A stretch of DNA of 64,000 nt, taken from Larus michahellis. Taxonomy: Eukaryota; Chordata; Aves; Charadriiformes; Laridae. The stretch lies in contig NC_133896.1 in NCBI RefSeq assembly GCF_964199755.1, positions 67,249,142 to 67,313,141 on the forward strand, read 5' to 3'. The notes beneath the pieces were generated by a model, which was given only the letters and a program-made list of their open reading frames with translations, searched no databases and had not been told where the DNA came from. Numbering within the stretch: position 1 is the stretch's first letter; every line of letters begins with the position of its first letter. Below are positions 13,269-23,700 of this stretch, piece after piece. A program made the position numbers and the translations under genes.

Positions 13269-13701
13269 GCCCCCGAGACCCCCTTTCCCTGCCCCCCTCG
13301 CCGGGGTGAGGGCGCTGGGCCTGCCCAGGCCTCTTCCCCCCCACCCCCCACCTCCCGCCCGGTGCGAGTGACTGAGCGCGGCAGCTTCCTCCGCGGACGG
13401 CGTGCGGGCCTGGCCCCCCTCTCCGTGCCTCGCGTCCCGGCCCCTTCCCTTCCCATCCCCTCCCCGTAGGCCCTCGCTCCGGGGGGCGCCCAGGCCGGCC
13501 CCGCTTTCTCTCCATCGCCGGGGGATAATTGCAGCGCTCTCCCCTCATCTTAAGGCAGCCGGGCGAGGCACCGGCTTCCCTCGCCCCGCCGGTCGGGGGC
13601 CTGCCTCGGGGCGCCTCCCGCCCTGCCCGGGCCCGGTGCTTGGGTTTTTCTTTTCCCTCTTCCCCCATCCCCGCGCCCCATCTCTGCGCTCGTGGTGCTC
13701 C

Positions 13702-13752
13702 ATGTCGGCCCCGCTGCCCGGCTCCCCGCTGCAGGATGGATGCAGACACTGA
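13702..13752 (+). other. Upstream ORF 2 (16 codons)
   Basis: The ATG at 13702 is in weak-to-moderate context (C at -1, T at -3) and reads MSAPLPGSPLQDGCRH before TGA at 13750-13752. It overlaps the start of upstream ORF 3 in another frame, so ribosomes translating one would bypass the start of the other. Confidence 0.35.
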
Positions 13753-13882
13753 ACGGGGATCCACCCCGCCGGCCCAGCCTCCCCAGCAGCCGCCTCCCAG
13801 CTCCACCGTAAGGAGCCCTTGGGACCCTCCTCTGTTGCAGCTGCAACGGCAGCCGCGGACAGGCGCGCTCCCCGCTCAGTGA
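13736..13882 (+). other. Upstream ORF 3 (48 codons, strong Kozak)
   Basis: The ATG at 13736 has A at -3 and G at +4, a strong context. The 48-residue frame begins MDADTERGSTPPAQ, is rich in Pro, Gln and Ser, and ends with TGA at 13880-13882, leaving 73 nt before the WNK1 start. It is out of frame with WNK1 (offset +1), so it is not an N-terminal extension. Whether the peptide is made is unknown. Confidence 0.4.
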
Positions 13883-13955
13883 CCGGCCCCTTCCCTCGCC
13901 TTCCCCTCCCCATCCCCGCCGCCGCCTCGCCCTAGCAGTGCTCCCCCGGGGCACG

Positions 13956-14735
13956 ATGTCGGGGGGCGCCGCAGACAGCGGCAACCCGGCTCCTCGCTTC
14001 CTTGTTCCCCCGCCGCCGCCGCCCAAGAACGGTTCCAGCTCGGACAGCTCCATCGGGGAGAAGCTGGGAGCCGCCGCCGACCACGGAGCCTCCGGGGCCG
14101 GTGGAGCTGGCGGCGGAGCCGGGAGCGGAGGCCGTAGCGAAGAGTACCGGCGGCGCCGCCACACCATGGACAAGGACAGCCGAGGGGCGGCAGCCACCGA
14201 GCACCGCTTCTTCCGCCGTAGCGTGATCTGCGACTCCAATGCTACGGCCTTGGAGCTACCTAGTTTGCAGCCCGCAGCGCCCTCGGCCCCTGTCTCGGGA
14301 GGCAGCGCCGCTCCCTTGGTCTCTCCTCCCGAGTGTGCTAGCCGGACCTCTTGCATTGCTGTCACCGCCGCCCAGGCTCCCTCGCTGCTGCAGCAGCCAC
14401 CACCGCCTGCCCCACTTCCCCTCGAAGGACAGTCTGCTCAGGAGCCCCCTGCCCCGAAGGATGCCGCCCCGCTGCTGCCTAAGGAGGAGGAAGATGAGGC
14501 AACTGTGCTACCCCCCACCAGTGCGGCTGGCAGCACGTCATCTGCCAGCCGAGAATTTGAGGAGCGGAGAACACAGCAGGAAGACATCGAAGAGCTTGAG
14601 ACCAAGGCAGTGGGCATCTCCCCGGATGGCCGCTTCCTGAAGTTTGACATCGAGATTGGAAGAGGCTCTTTCAAAACTGTGTATAAAGGACTGGATACGG
14701 ATACCACTGTGGAAGTTGCCTGGTGCGAGCTGCAG
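13956..14735 (+). CDS. WNK1: WNK1 coding exon 1 (residues 1-260)
   Basis: This encodes the N-terminus of serine/threonine kinase WNK1. The start ATG (A at -3) gives MSGGAAD, matching vertebrate WNK1; KNGSSSDSS and GEKLGAA follow, then the basic RRRRHT motif (residues 65-70), whose Thr corresponds to the known Akt/SGK1 site Thr60 of human WNK1. A low-complexity region rich in Gly, Ala, Pro and Ser, with a small acidic patch (KEEEDE), leads to the conserved [11 protein letters not shown] segment. The kinase domain begins near residue 227. The glycine-rich strand GRGSFK (235-240) carries the unusual catalytic lysine, Lys240 (rat Lys233), and Cys257 occupies the usual beta-3 lysine position (rat Cys250), the with-no-lysine hallmark. 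Residues 14-17 read RFLV, a potential SPAK/OSR1-docking motif not in human WNK1 at this site. The exon ends in phase 0 at CAG|GTAAAA; the retained-intron frame stops three codons later. Confidence 0.97.
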
Positions 14736-17700
14736 GTAAAATAAATAAAAATTGTGAATTACCAAAGCACAGTCACTCTCCCAGGTGCTAGGCTGTGTGT
14801 TGAAGGAGGTAAAATCCATCAACTCGAGGTCTGCTTTCTTCAGACAGGGAACTGCAGACCTTACCTGAGGCACTTCTTTGGAAGAAAGGTGCAGCCTTTC
14901 TTTGGAGTCAGTTTACCTTTTAATTCTTTTAAATACGCTGCTCTCTGGATAATTTTTTAGCTCTATCATCAGAAAATGTGCTACAGTTCTGTTTCTTATA
15001 GTATCTTGCATTTTACGCCTCCAAAAGGTAGCTTGGAGAATTGTAAAAATACTTGTACACAGCTTCAGGGAGTCTGAGGGAAAATGTGTAAGCAAATGTC
15101 AATTTGAGTTAGCCTTAATTTTTCAAAATTTTGTTTAGGTGGGTTTTTTTAGGAAAAAAAAGAAGTAAAATGTTAATTTCACAGACACTTCCTATGTTTG
15201 TGTCAGTAGACTCTTGTAGGTGGTAACCCTAGAATATAAACAAAGTCATGTAGTGCATCATGCTGTTTAGTTTTGCAAAGCTATTTTTTTTTCATTCTAA
15301 GTTCTAGGGGTCACACTTCATAACAAACATAAGGAAAAGGAGAAAGTAATTGTTGCCTTTCTGAAGCCTTAAAAAGACCCCTGAAGTTTAACCTTTCCAA
15401 ATGACTGGTGGATTGAACTGGGCTGAGGTGCTACTCTTACCAAGTTTCTGATCTGAGCAGAGACAGACTTCTCTAGAAACCCAGTGTAACGATGACAAGA
15501 ACACCTTTAGTTCCACACGAGTCAGAGCTTGTATAACCAAGACGCAGGTTGCTGTGCAACACCCTTAAAAGTGGGAAGAGCTTGGAGTACCAGGAACAAT
15601 ACCTGGTGTACTTGTTTGTTTTTGAAGCCTCAGCATTAAACTAAAAGGACAGTGCTTGTTTTTTAGTGTTGGGTGTTGGTGCATTATATAGAAGGGTTCA
15701 TGTAGTATGGCTTTATTATTGTGTGTTTTCCTGTCCAATTTAGGGCAGACAAAAGAGCATTCGGTCAAAATCTCAGAAGTCTTTGAGGGGTTTTTAAGCA
15801 GTTAGCTGCTCACAGATGATTGATTGCAGTGGTTGTACCAAAACTTTCTTCCCCTCAAAACCAATTTTATATCTATTCAGTCAAACTGAGAGAATTTATG
15901 AAGAGATCTCTTGATTTGTATTCATCTTTGCTTTTGGATGATTACTCAAGCATTCTACAAGTATCTTGGTTGATTGTGCTGTTGCCATTATTCTACACTT
16001 ACTGACTGTGGAAGTAAGCTTCCAGTTTTCTTTGTGACCCTTAAGCATGCTCCACTCTTCCATGCTAGTGGAGGAGTGCTACTTGCTTTGGTGGGCTTTT
16101 GAACATCAATTTTAAATTTAAAAAGTGAAACAATCCGTTGTTGGGCTCTGCTTAAGCTTTTAACATGCAGTTTGAACTGAGAGGATATTAATAGTCCACC
16201 AAAACTATATGACTTCTATTTGAAATTTTAATCTTTGCAATTTTGGAGTTCCTTGATTTTAATCCCTGAAATCTGGTTTAATCTTCACACTTTATGTACT
16301 GATCAGAAACTAATGTCCGCTTGGCATCAGTCACTTTTCGCTAACATTGTGTCTATTGAAGTGTCTTAATCATCATCAGTACTATGTGGACAAACTGTCT
16401 AAAGAAGCAACTTCTTTGAAGTAATTTAATAAAGCAGCTCATTTATAAAGGGCATGTTGCTGGGCTTTCAATTGATTGAAGAATTTAATGAGTAGTATTT
16501 CCGATGACATATTGCAAAAAGCATGTATGAAAATGTTTGTAAGGGGGAAATACTTGATGTCTCACTTGGAGGTTAAATACATTACAGGAATGCGTTGTGG
16601 GTTGAATTATTCTGAAGGCTGTAGCTTTCCTCCCTTCAGGAGACTGCATACAAAATGACAAGTTCAAAACAAGGATATACATTTTATAGCTGTTAAAAGC
16701 ATTTGCTAAAGAAGCTAGACTCTCTACAGTTAGTAGAATATTTTAAGATTAAGTCCTGTTTTAACGTTTGCATCTAGAAATAAAAGGAGGAACTTTGGTA
16801 TTTGTTGGTATGATGAGTACATCTTCTTTATCTAGGAAAATATAATTGTTGACAGGTTAGTGATATTCTTATACATGATTTGCATTAAAATACAATCTGG
16901 ATTCACAACGATGGACTGAAATGTAGGTGCCATCGGTTTTCCAGATGCCATGGTTTGAGGATTGAATCTTCAAAGCGTATTTATTTTATTAGAGAAATGT
17001 GAATTATTTTTCTTCAATGCTGTATTACACCAACCACAACTAACTGATGATTACTTTTAATTGTCTTGAAATAATGTTCCTTAGCAATAGAAGAGCTTTT
17101 CTTCTCTGTAGTCATGCTTGTGAGTGTAGGCATCCTGGGTGTCTAACCTCTCCTAGAGTCTTCTCAACAGCGCTACTGTAGTGCTGCTGGAATGAGGCTG
17201 CTTATTATGATTACGCGGATTAAGTTGTTCTTCGCCTGGCTTGTCCAAAGTTGATAAAGGTGTATCACATTCTTGATTGCAAGATATATAACAGAATGGG
17301 GTGAGAACAGTTTGTACTTTTGCAGAGTCTTTGGGCGTATGTTCTTTTAAGGCTTTCCTAGCATACCTCAAATGCTTCAGTTTCTTTAAAATCTCTGCTG
17401 TTTGGATGGAAGCGCTACTTTCATCTCAGTTAAACTGCAGAATTTAAATACTGGAGTAAATTCTATAGTAGGAATCCTGTGGATCAAGGACAGCACAGAA
17501 GATGTTGTGATGGTCTCTGGCAGAATGACTTTTTAATGTTGAATAATGCAATTGTACCTAATTTTTACGTATACACTCTGTAATGATAAAGTGTAAAATC
17601 TAATAATATCAGTATGCTTCCTTTCAAAGGGAGTTTGGGTACTGTTTATCAAACACAGTGTGGGTTCCTAAGTTGCTGATGATAATCTGGAGAATATTGG

Positions 17701-20700
17701 TCCGCATCCTTAAGAAGACGCTTGAACTGTGTTGTAATGCCCCTTACACTTGATGTACTGAACTGTGGAGGAAATAGGAGAAAGCGCTGATACTCTATGG
17801 GCAACCTAATGGTGATGTTAATATCCCCAGCAAGGGAGTTCCTGGCCAAGACCCTGTTTTTTCTCAATCTGTGGAAGATGGGAAGGTTTGGTTTGAAGGA
17901 ATTGAGTATTTCAAGGTTACTTATATAGATGTGTAACAAAATTCTAACAAAGGTGTGACTGGTGGACTGTCCTAACTTACTTTGTGGCCTGTCTATGTGA
18001 AGCAAATTGTAACTGAACCCAGCTTAAATATTGCATGCAGGTATTTAAATGTGAAATATCTGCCCTGCTGTGAGCATGGTAGAGCTGTGAAGAGCTCAGC
18101 AGCAACTGCTTAGGGCCAGTCCTTGGCTTCAGTTACTGCAAGGAAATGGTTCGTGCAGTGTTAGCCTTCAAATACTTTTATTCCCATTGTATATATTCAT
18201 CTCAACTCTAGTTATTCTCAGTCAAGTGTGCCTCCTACTGTTGTCATTAGCACATCTCATAAATTGAGTGAAGTAGTAGTTAGGGTTACTGCTTTAATGG
18301 TCTTCAAGTCGGTAGAAGTTGGAAAAAATGGTTACTGCTGCTGTTTTCTATTTTAATTTAAAATAAGTCCTCCTGTACAACCATGTTACTGTTTAGTCTT
18401 TTGAATTACACTTCTGAGCAGTGAGTCTTTTTGTCACCTCTGTACAGTTCAGGTAACATTGTGGCTAAAATGTGGTGCCTTTTCCTGTTGCATTATCTAT
18501 GTGAAGTAATAATCTTATGCCAAAGGTAGCAAGACTCACATAGTTGACTGTAAAAGCCAAATCTTAGGGGTAATGTGTCATCCTCTGGGTCCCTGTTACA
18601 GTTTGAGTTGGTTTTAAATCAAGACTCTAAGTTAACTTCTGGTTTGCAGATCAATATAGGGTGGTGCAGTCACTTGCTGCGCTGCAAAATCTTGTGTCTA
18701 GAGCTACTGCTCTGTGTTCTGTCATACAAATTAATAACTTTTGAAATACAAAAGTGCACTTGGTGACATGGAAGGTAAATTGGGCTCTCTTTTGAGCTGT
18801 GTATTGTTAGGCATTTGAAGACTTACCTCCTTTCATTTGGACAGTGCCTCCTCTTAAAGGAAGTGTGATTTAGAAGCTGTTATTAGAAAGATATTTACAT
18901 TAGTTGAAAACGCATTCCTGGCAAGATGTGTGCATTGGAGAACTGTACTGCTTGTCTGGTATGTGCTGTATCACTCCTGTCCTTTGTATTTCTTTGACAG
19001 AAAGGGCAAGTTAGTCAGTCAGCAGTTACAGTTCACGAATGCGTCTTCTTGCTGATGTGTCACTTGGTCATTCTACTGTGGCATCAGTACAGTGTTAGTC
19101 AGGTTATTGTGCTTAATGTGAGCTGCTGAAGGGGAAAAGGAGGTTGAGGGTTGTCTCTAAGTGAGATAGAGCGTTCTAGGGGTAGGAAATGAGTTCAAGA
19201 GGTGACAGCGGTGCAAGAAGAGTATGTTGTACTCATTACCACTTTGAGGGAAAACTGAATGTGAATTTGGTTACCTTTAGTTTATTACTCAGAAGATTTA
19301 TAACTAGTGTAGGTTACACATATGTCATTCTGTTGCAGACTGTTAACTATAGACCGAGTGTAGCGTACAAATACTCTGACTTACAAATGCATTTTTGTTT
19401 TACACAGGCAGTAGCAATGAAAAAACAGTTAAGAACAAATATAATGCTGTGAACTAAGGTGATTCTGTAGTGCACTCTGGTAAAACTGATAATGCAGCTG
19501 GTTGTCACTTTATTACGGGAAGTAGTGAGGTGCTAAATAGTATTTCCATAGTCAGAATTTTTCTTAGTGTAACAATGTATAGCAGTTAACTTAAAACTTA
19601 CAATACAGGAAGTTGCTTGGATATATGTGTATCGTCACTTTCAGTGACACTTCAGATTTAACTATACCTACCTGTATCTCTTAGACTTAAAGCTTTATTT
19701 AACACTGATTTTTAGGCCAGCAGACAACAATGGAATGTAGTTTCTATACTCTGGAGTATAGACTTCACTGCAGACTCACCATGATAAATATCAGCTTACT
19801 GAAGTCAAAGTATAATTCTTAAAAATCTCTTTGCTTTCTGGACTGGCTGGGCTGGGAACGTTTCAGAAGCTGCACATTCAAGTCTGACAACCAAAAAAGG
19901 TCTTGTAACACATAACTGTGGCATCCTGTAGTCTTTTTTTTTTTTTAAAGCTGGTTTCATATTGCTCACTAGGAGGCCTGACTGCAAAGATGCTAGCTCT
20001 GAGGCACAGTCGTATAGCTGCATTAAAGCAAAATGGAAAAACAGATCAAAATCTTTGTGCAGTGAGAGGAAGCCGAGTGTGGACCTGGAATTCATCTGTC
20101 TGATAAATGCTATTGGAAAACTATTACATTCTGCTAGTTCTGGAGAAATAGTCGACATTTGAAAAAAAAAAAAAAACAAACCACACTTTCTTTTGGAAGC
20201 GCTAACTGTGGTTTAATTCTGAATATTTTAAAATATATTTTACAAAACATCTACTGAAGCAGATCAAGCTCAAGTCTAATCCAGTACGGTGGTTCCCATG
20301 CCTACCTGGTACTTCACATTAATGTTTAAAATAACTGTACTAGTCTGTGAGCATAACTATATGTGGTAACAGCCACTATAACAGCAGCAGTGTGCCTCCT
20401 GTGTTCATGACTACTTCTGGGTCAGATACATAATTGTCACAAATGTAGATTAATAAAAGTATGTGACAATCTCTGTGAGCATCATTCTGTCCTTATTAGC
20501 CCTTTTTCTGTTCCCAGCTTTACGAATTCCAAAATACTGAAAGCAAAAAGCTGTAAAACCATAAGTGTATAATTGGTTTATAACACTTTCAATTTACACA
20601 GGATTTCCAGGTGTCTTCAAATGTGCACACATAGGGAGCTTGAAATTTCGTGCGGTAAAGTCTAAATTTTCTGTATCATAGGGTAGAACAAGTTGCTGGT

Positions 20701-23700
20701 ACTTACTGGCTTCAGACTGCTGATGTGAAAATTTCTCCTTTGGCTAATGAACAAAACCCAGCCATATTCGTGAGTGTTTGGGCTGTAATTGATACAATTG
20801 ACAACTTGATAGATGACATGGGAAAGGAGCCAGACTAATTACCTGCAGAAGTATAAACAGTGGTCAAGCTCCCTCAGACTTTACAAAGGTGACCCTGAAA
20901 AAGAGAAGGGAGCTTTAAAGTACATTCTGGAGCTGCAGCTGTTAGGAGACCTCTACTTAGGAAAATAATCTTACCTCAAAGGGATATCACTTTTGGAGAT
21001 GGCTGTGGTTCAATTTGTAACTGGCTGGTTGCAAGGCAATAAACATAATCGGATAAGTACATTCTGAAAATGCAGCATGTCTTATGGAAATAAACAGGTT
21101 CTTGTTAGTCAGATCGGGTGGGTTTGAGAGCTGCAGAATTAAATCTCTTAAATGAGATTTGTTTTGGGCTGTTGGAGTTCAGCACTTTTATTTTAAACTA
21201 CATAACTAAACTTTAGAGGGCTAAGGAAATTATCAGGACTATAATCTTTCTTTGAAAGAGGAGGAAAAAAAACCCCACCTGATAAAACTCCCTGGAGACA
21301 CCCTGTATAGCGTCCTTTGAGAGCTGTCTAGCAGAGTAATAAATAAAACAAGCAGTAATAGATCCGTGGTAATCTCCATGGATGCAGTGCATGGTGCAGT
21401 GTAGATTCAGTGCCTTTTGGTTAGCAACGTCCCTCCAGGCCACATGTTCTTTTTCTTATTTTGTCGTTGGTTTTTTGTTTCATGCCAGCAGCTTGTTAAA
21501 CAGCACAGCTCTGACTGTCACCCAGGTTCTCCATACTGCGTGTCACAAAGTTTGTGCTAAGCAGTGGCAGCCTTGATGCATCCTGTCATGCATCTCTTCA
21601 GAAACTCTCGTTTCCTATAAAGATTAGCAGCCTTTTTTTTTTTTTTGAGATCACTAATTGAGTCTTCCAAATCATGGTTGAGTTGAAATAAAAGTGGGGT
21701 ATTTTTCTGTTTCAGTCTTTAAGTTCATATTTTCAAGCTTGTCTTAGTCTTGAGAGTTATTAACTTATGAAAAATGGAAATGCAGACACAATGGTGGTAA
21801 CATTTGGGCTATAAGAAAAATAATAAATATCATGCAAGTTTGCAGTGCTTCTGCAGCTCGGCAGAAGACTCTCTTGGCAGAGCATATGTGTGTGGTTTTT
21901 TTTTTTAATAGCAGATGGTAGAAAGTTGCTGTTTTCAACTCTTTAGATAATGATTCCGTGGTTTTAACTTGATCATGACACATGTACACCATGTCTGGAA
22001 AGACACTCTTCCAGTATACTTGAAACAATTCCTATTGTAAGTAGCTGGATTTGTAGTGCTGCTTGAAAATTGATTTCTCAGAGTAGTTAAAAACTTATCT
22101 ATCATGAGGCATCTGAAAATCTTTTCAAATACGGTGTTAAAATTCTTGTCCTAATGAATGAGACTCAAATTTTTATACTGGCTTCATGAGCATTTTTGTG
22201 GAATCTGCTTACATTCCCCAGGACTTTCTTCTAGCTGACTTTGAGGATGATACTGAAACTTAAACAGTGTTTGAATGTCTCTAGTCAAGATACTACAGAT
22301 ATGCTTCTTTCTACCTTACTTTCAACTTCCTTGGCATATTTAGAAATTGTTGTATGAGCGCTTCTCAATGTGTGGTTTTGGTTGCCCTCATTATTCCCCT
22401 TGGGAGAGCCAGGGGAAGTGAAGAGGTGACTAGGAATGGATCTGTGGCTCACTTGAGGTCATCCTTGAGAAAGGGGAGTTTGCTGACTTCTGGCCTTACG
22501 GGCACAACCTGCAGAGTACTCCTTAACTCTGTACAGCAAAGGATAAACTTTGTGTTAATGATGTTCTGTGCTATGTGATGCTATCTTCTCAACCCAAAAG
22601 GAGATCCTTACATCAGGATCATTGCAGATGTTGCCGAGTCGTCTTCTTTTTTTTTTTCCCTAATAAGCCAGAGTAAAATAACTGAGATGGAATATTGTGA
22701 CCAGAAGAATTCAGATTCAGTTCTTAAACACATTCTGAACTTTTCACCTGGTGATGACAGGTGCATTGCATATACCTGGATTACTCTAAAGCACTTCCAA
22801 ATTTCCCTGGATAATTCCTAACTGCTCTATGTTATTTTGTGTGGCTTAAAGGCAATTTAACATGCTCTTGGTTTGTTTCAGCAAAGGAAACTGCAGCCTG
22901 AAAAAAAGACAGACTCGTGTTGGTATTTTTCTTCTCTTCCAGAATCTGTTTAAATATTAACATCTATGTAAAGTGGTAAGGAATTTTTACAAGGATAACT
23001 CATTCTAAATCACTCATGGAGGCAAATTTACCAAGCTTGGATTTATCATTTTAGGTCAAAGCAGAATCTTTGGGATTGCTACCTGCATTCTTAGTTTAGA
23101 AATGCTGCAAAAAGTATGTTTATATTGATGACCATCTGTCTTCTAACTAAAATATCTATGAGCTTTGAAGTGATGTGTCGATGACACTGGAACTAATGCT
23201 TTGTCCAGGGCTGTGTGTTTTAGTGTAGGGGATGCGATTTCTTTTTGTACTCAGTGTGCCCAAGAACGTCATTCTGAAATGATCTGGTTTATCTATTGGC
23301 ATTAGTTTCGGCAGCAATTCTCTGAAGTATCTGTTCTCAGGGCAAGATCACTATGGTGCGTTTCAAGTCATACAGTTTAATGAGTGGTTGACAGAACTCA
23401 TTTTAGCATGTTACCAGTAAGATCAAAACAAAGAGGGAGCTTTGGTAACTCCGATTAACTTATGATGGTGATGCTATATTTTGAGCCATAGTTCAGAATA
23501 GTTCGGATCCTATTACCTTTGTTGATAAGCAGTCATTGATAGAAACTTTCATTAACTATCCACTGAACAGCTATTTTTCTGCTTTAGGACAGCAGATGGT
23601 GTGGAAAATAAGCTTTGTTAGGTGCCTTATATGAGGGAGAAGATTTGTTGTTTCTGTTTAGCTGTTCTGGATTATCTTTTTTATCTGGATGGTTTCAGCC

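Larger units (their letters stand above)
12950..13955 (+). other. WNK1: WNK1 5' untranslated region (start approximate)
   Basis: About 1 kb of very GC-rich sequence separates the presumed transcription start from the WNK1 initiator codon at 13956. A YY1-like CGCCATTT at 12970-12977 supports a start slightly upstream. The leader contains three AUG-initiated upstream ORFs (13242, 13702, 13736), two of them in strong Kozak context. High GC and uAUGs suggest scanning-dependent translational control. No intron in the leader is proposed, although a GTAAGG at 13808 could act as a donor. Confidence 0.55.
12500..14740 (+). promoter_or_regulatory. WNK1: WNK1 CpG island and promoter region
   Basis: A sharp rise in G+C and CpG density starts near 12,500 and ends with coding exon 1 at 14,735; flanking DNA is AT-rich and CpG-poor. 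There is no TATA box at a sensible place. The upstream half holds the ZNF143/THAP11-type element, a 12-bp palindrome, and NRF1-, ETS- and GC-box-like sites, followed by a YY1-like CGCCATTT that often sits just downstream of start sites in TATA-less promoters. This points to broad housekeeping-type transcription with a start probably around 12,900-12,960. The exact start cannot be seen from sequence. Confidence 0.85.

Noticed and set aside
12476..13309. Plus-strand GC-rich open frames upstream of WNK1
   Set aside because: They are shadows of GC-rich promoter and leader sequence. They are out of frame with WNK1 and contain no recognisable domain.
13938..13955. Upstream in-frame GTG extension of WNK1 exon 1
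   Set aside because: The ATG at 13956 reproduces the conserved MSGGAA start of vertebrate WNK1 and has A at -3. The GTG six codons upstream has no support.
12430..14365. Long antisense open frames (up to 276 codons) across the CpG island
   Set aside because: High GC removes stop codons in every frame. The products are Arg/Pro/Gly/Ala low complexity with no family resemblance, and they overlap the real WNK1 exon 1 and its leader.
14736..14744. Read-through of exon 1 into GTAAAATAA as a short protein
   Set aside because: This is the splice donor. The homologous protein continues at 48230 with matching phase.
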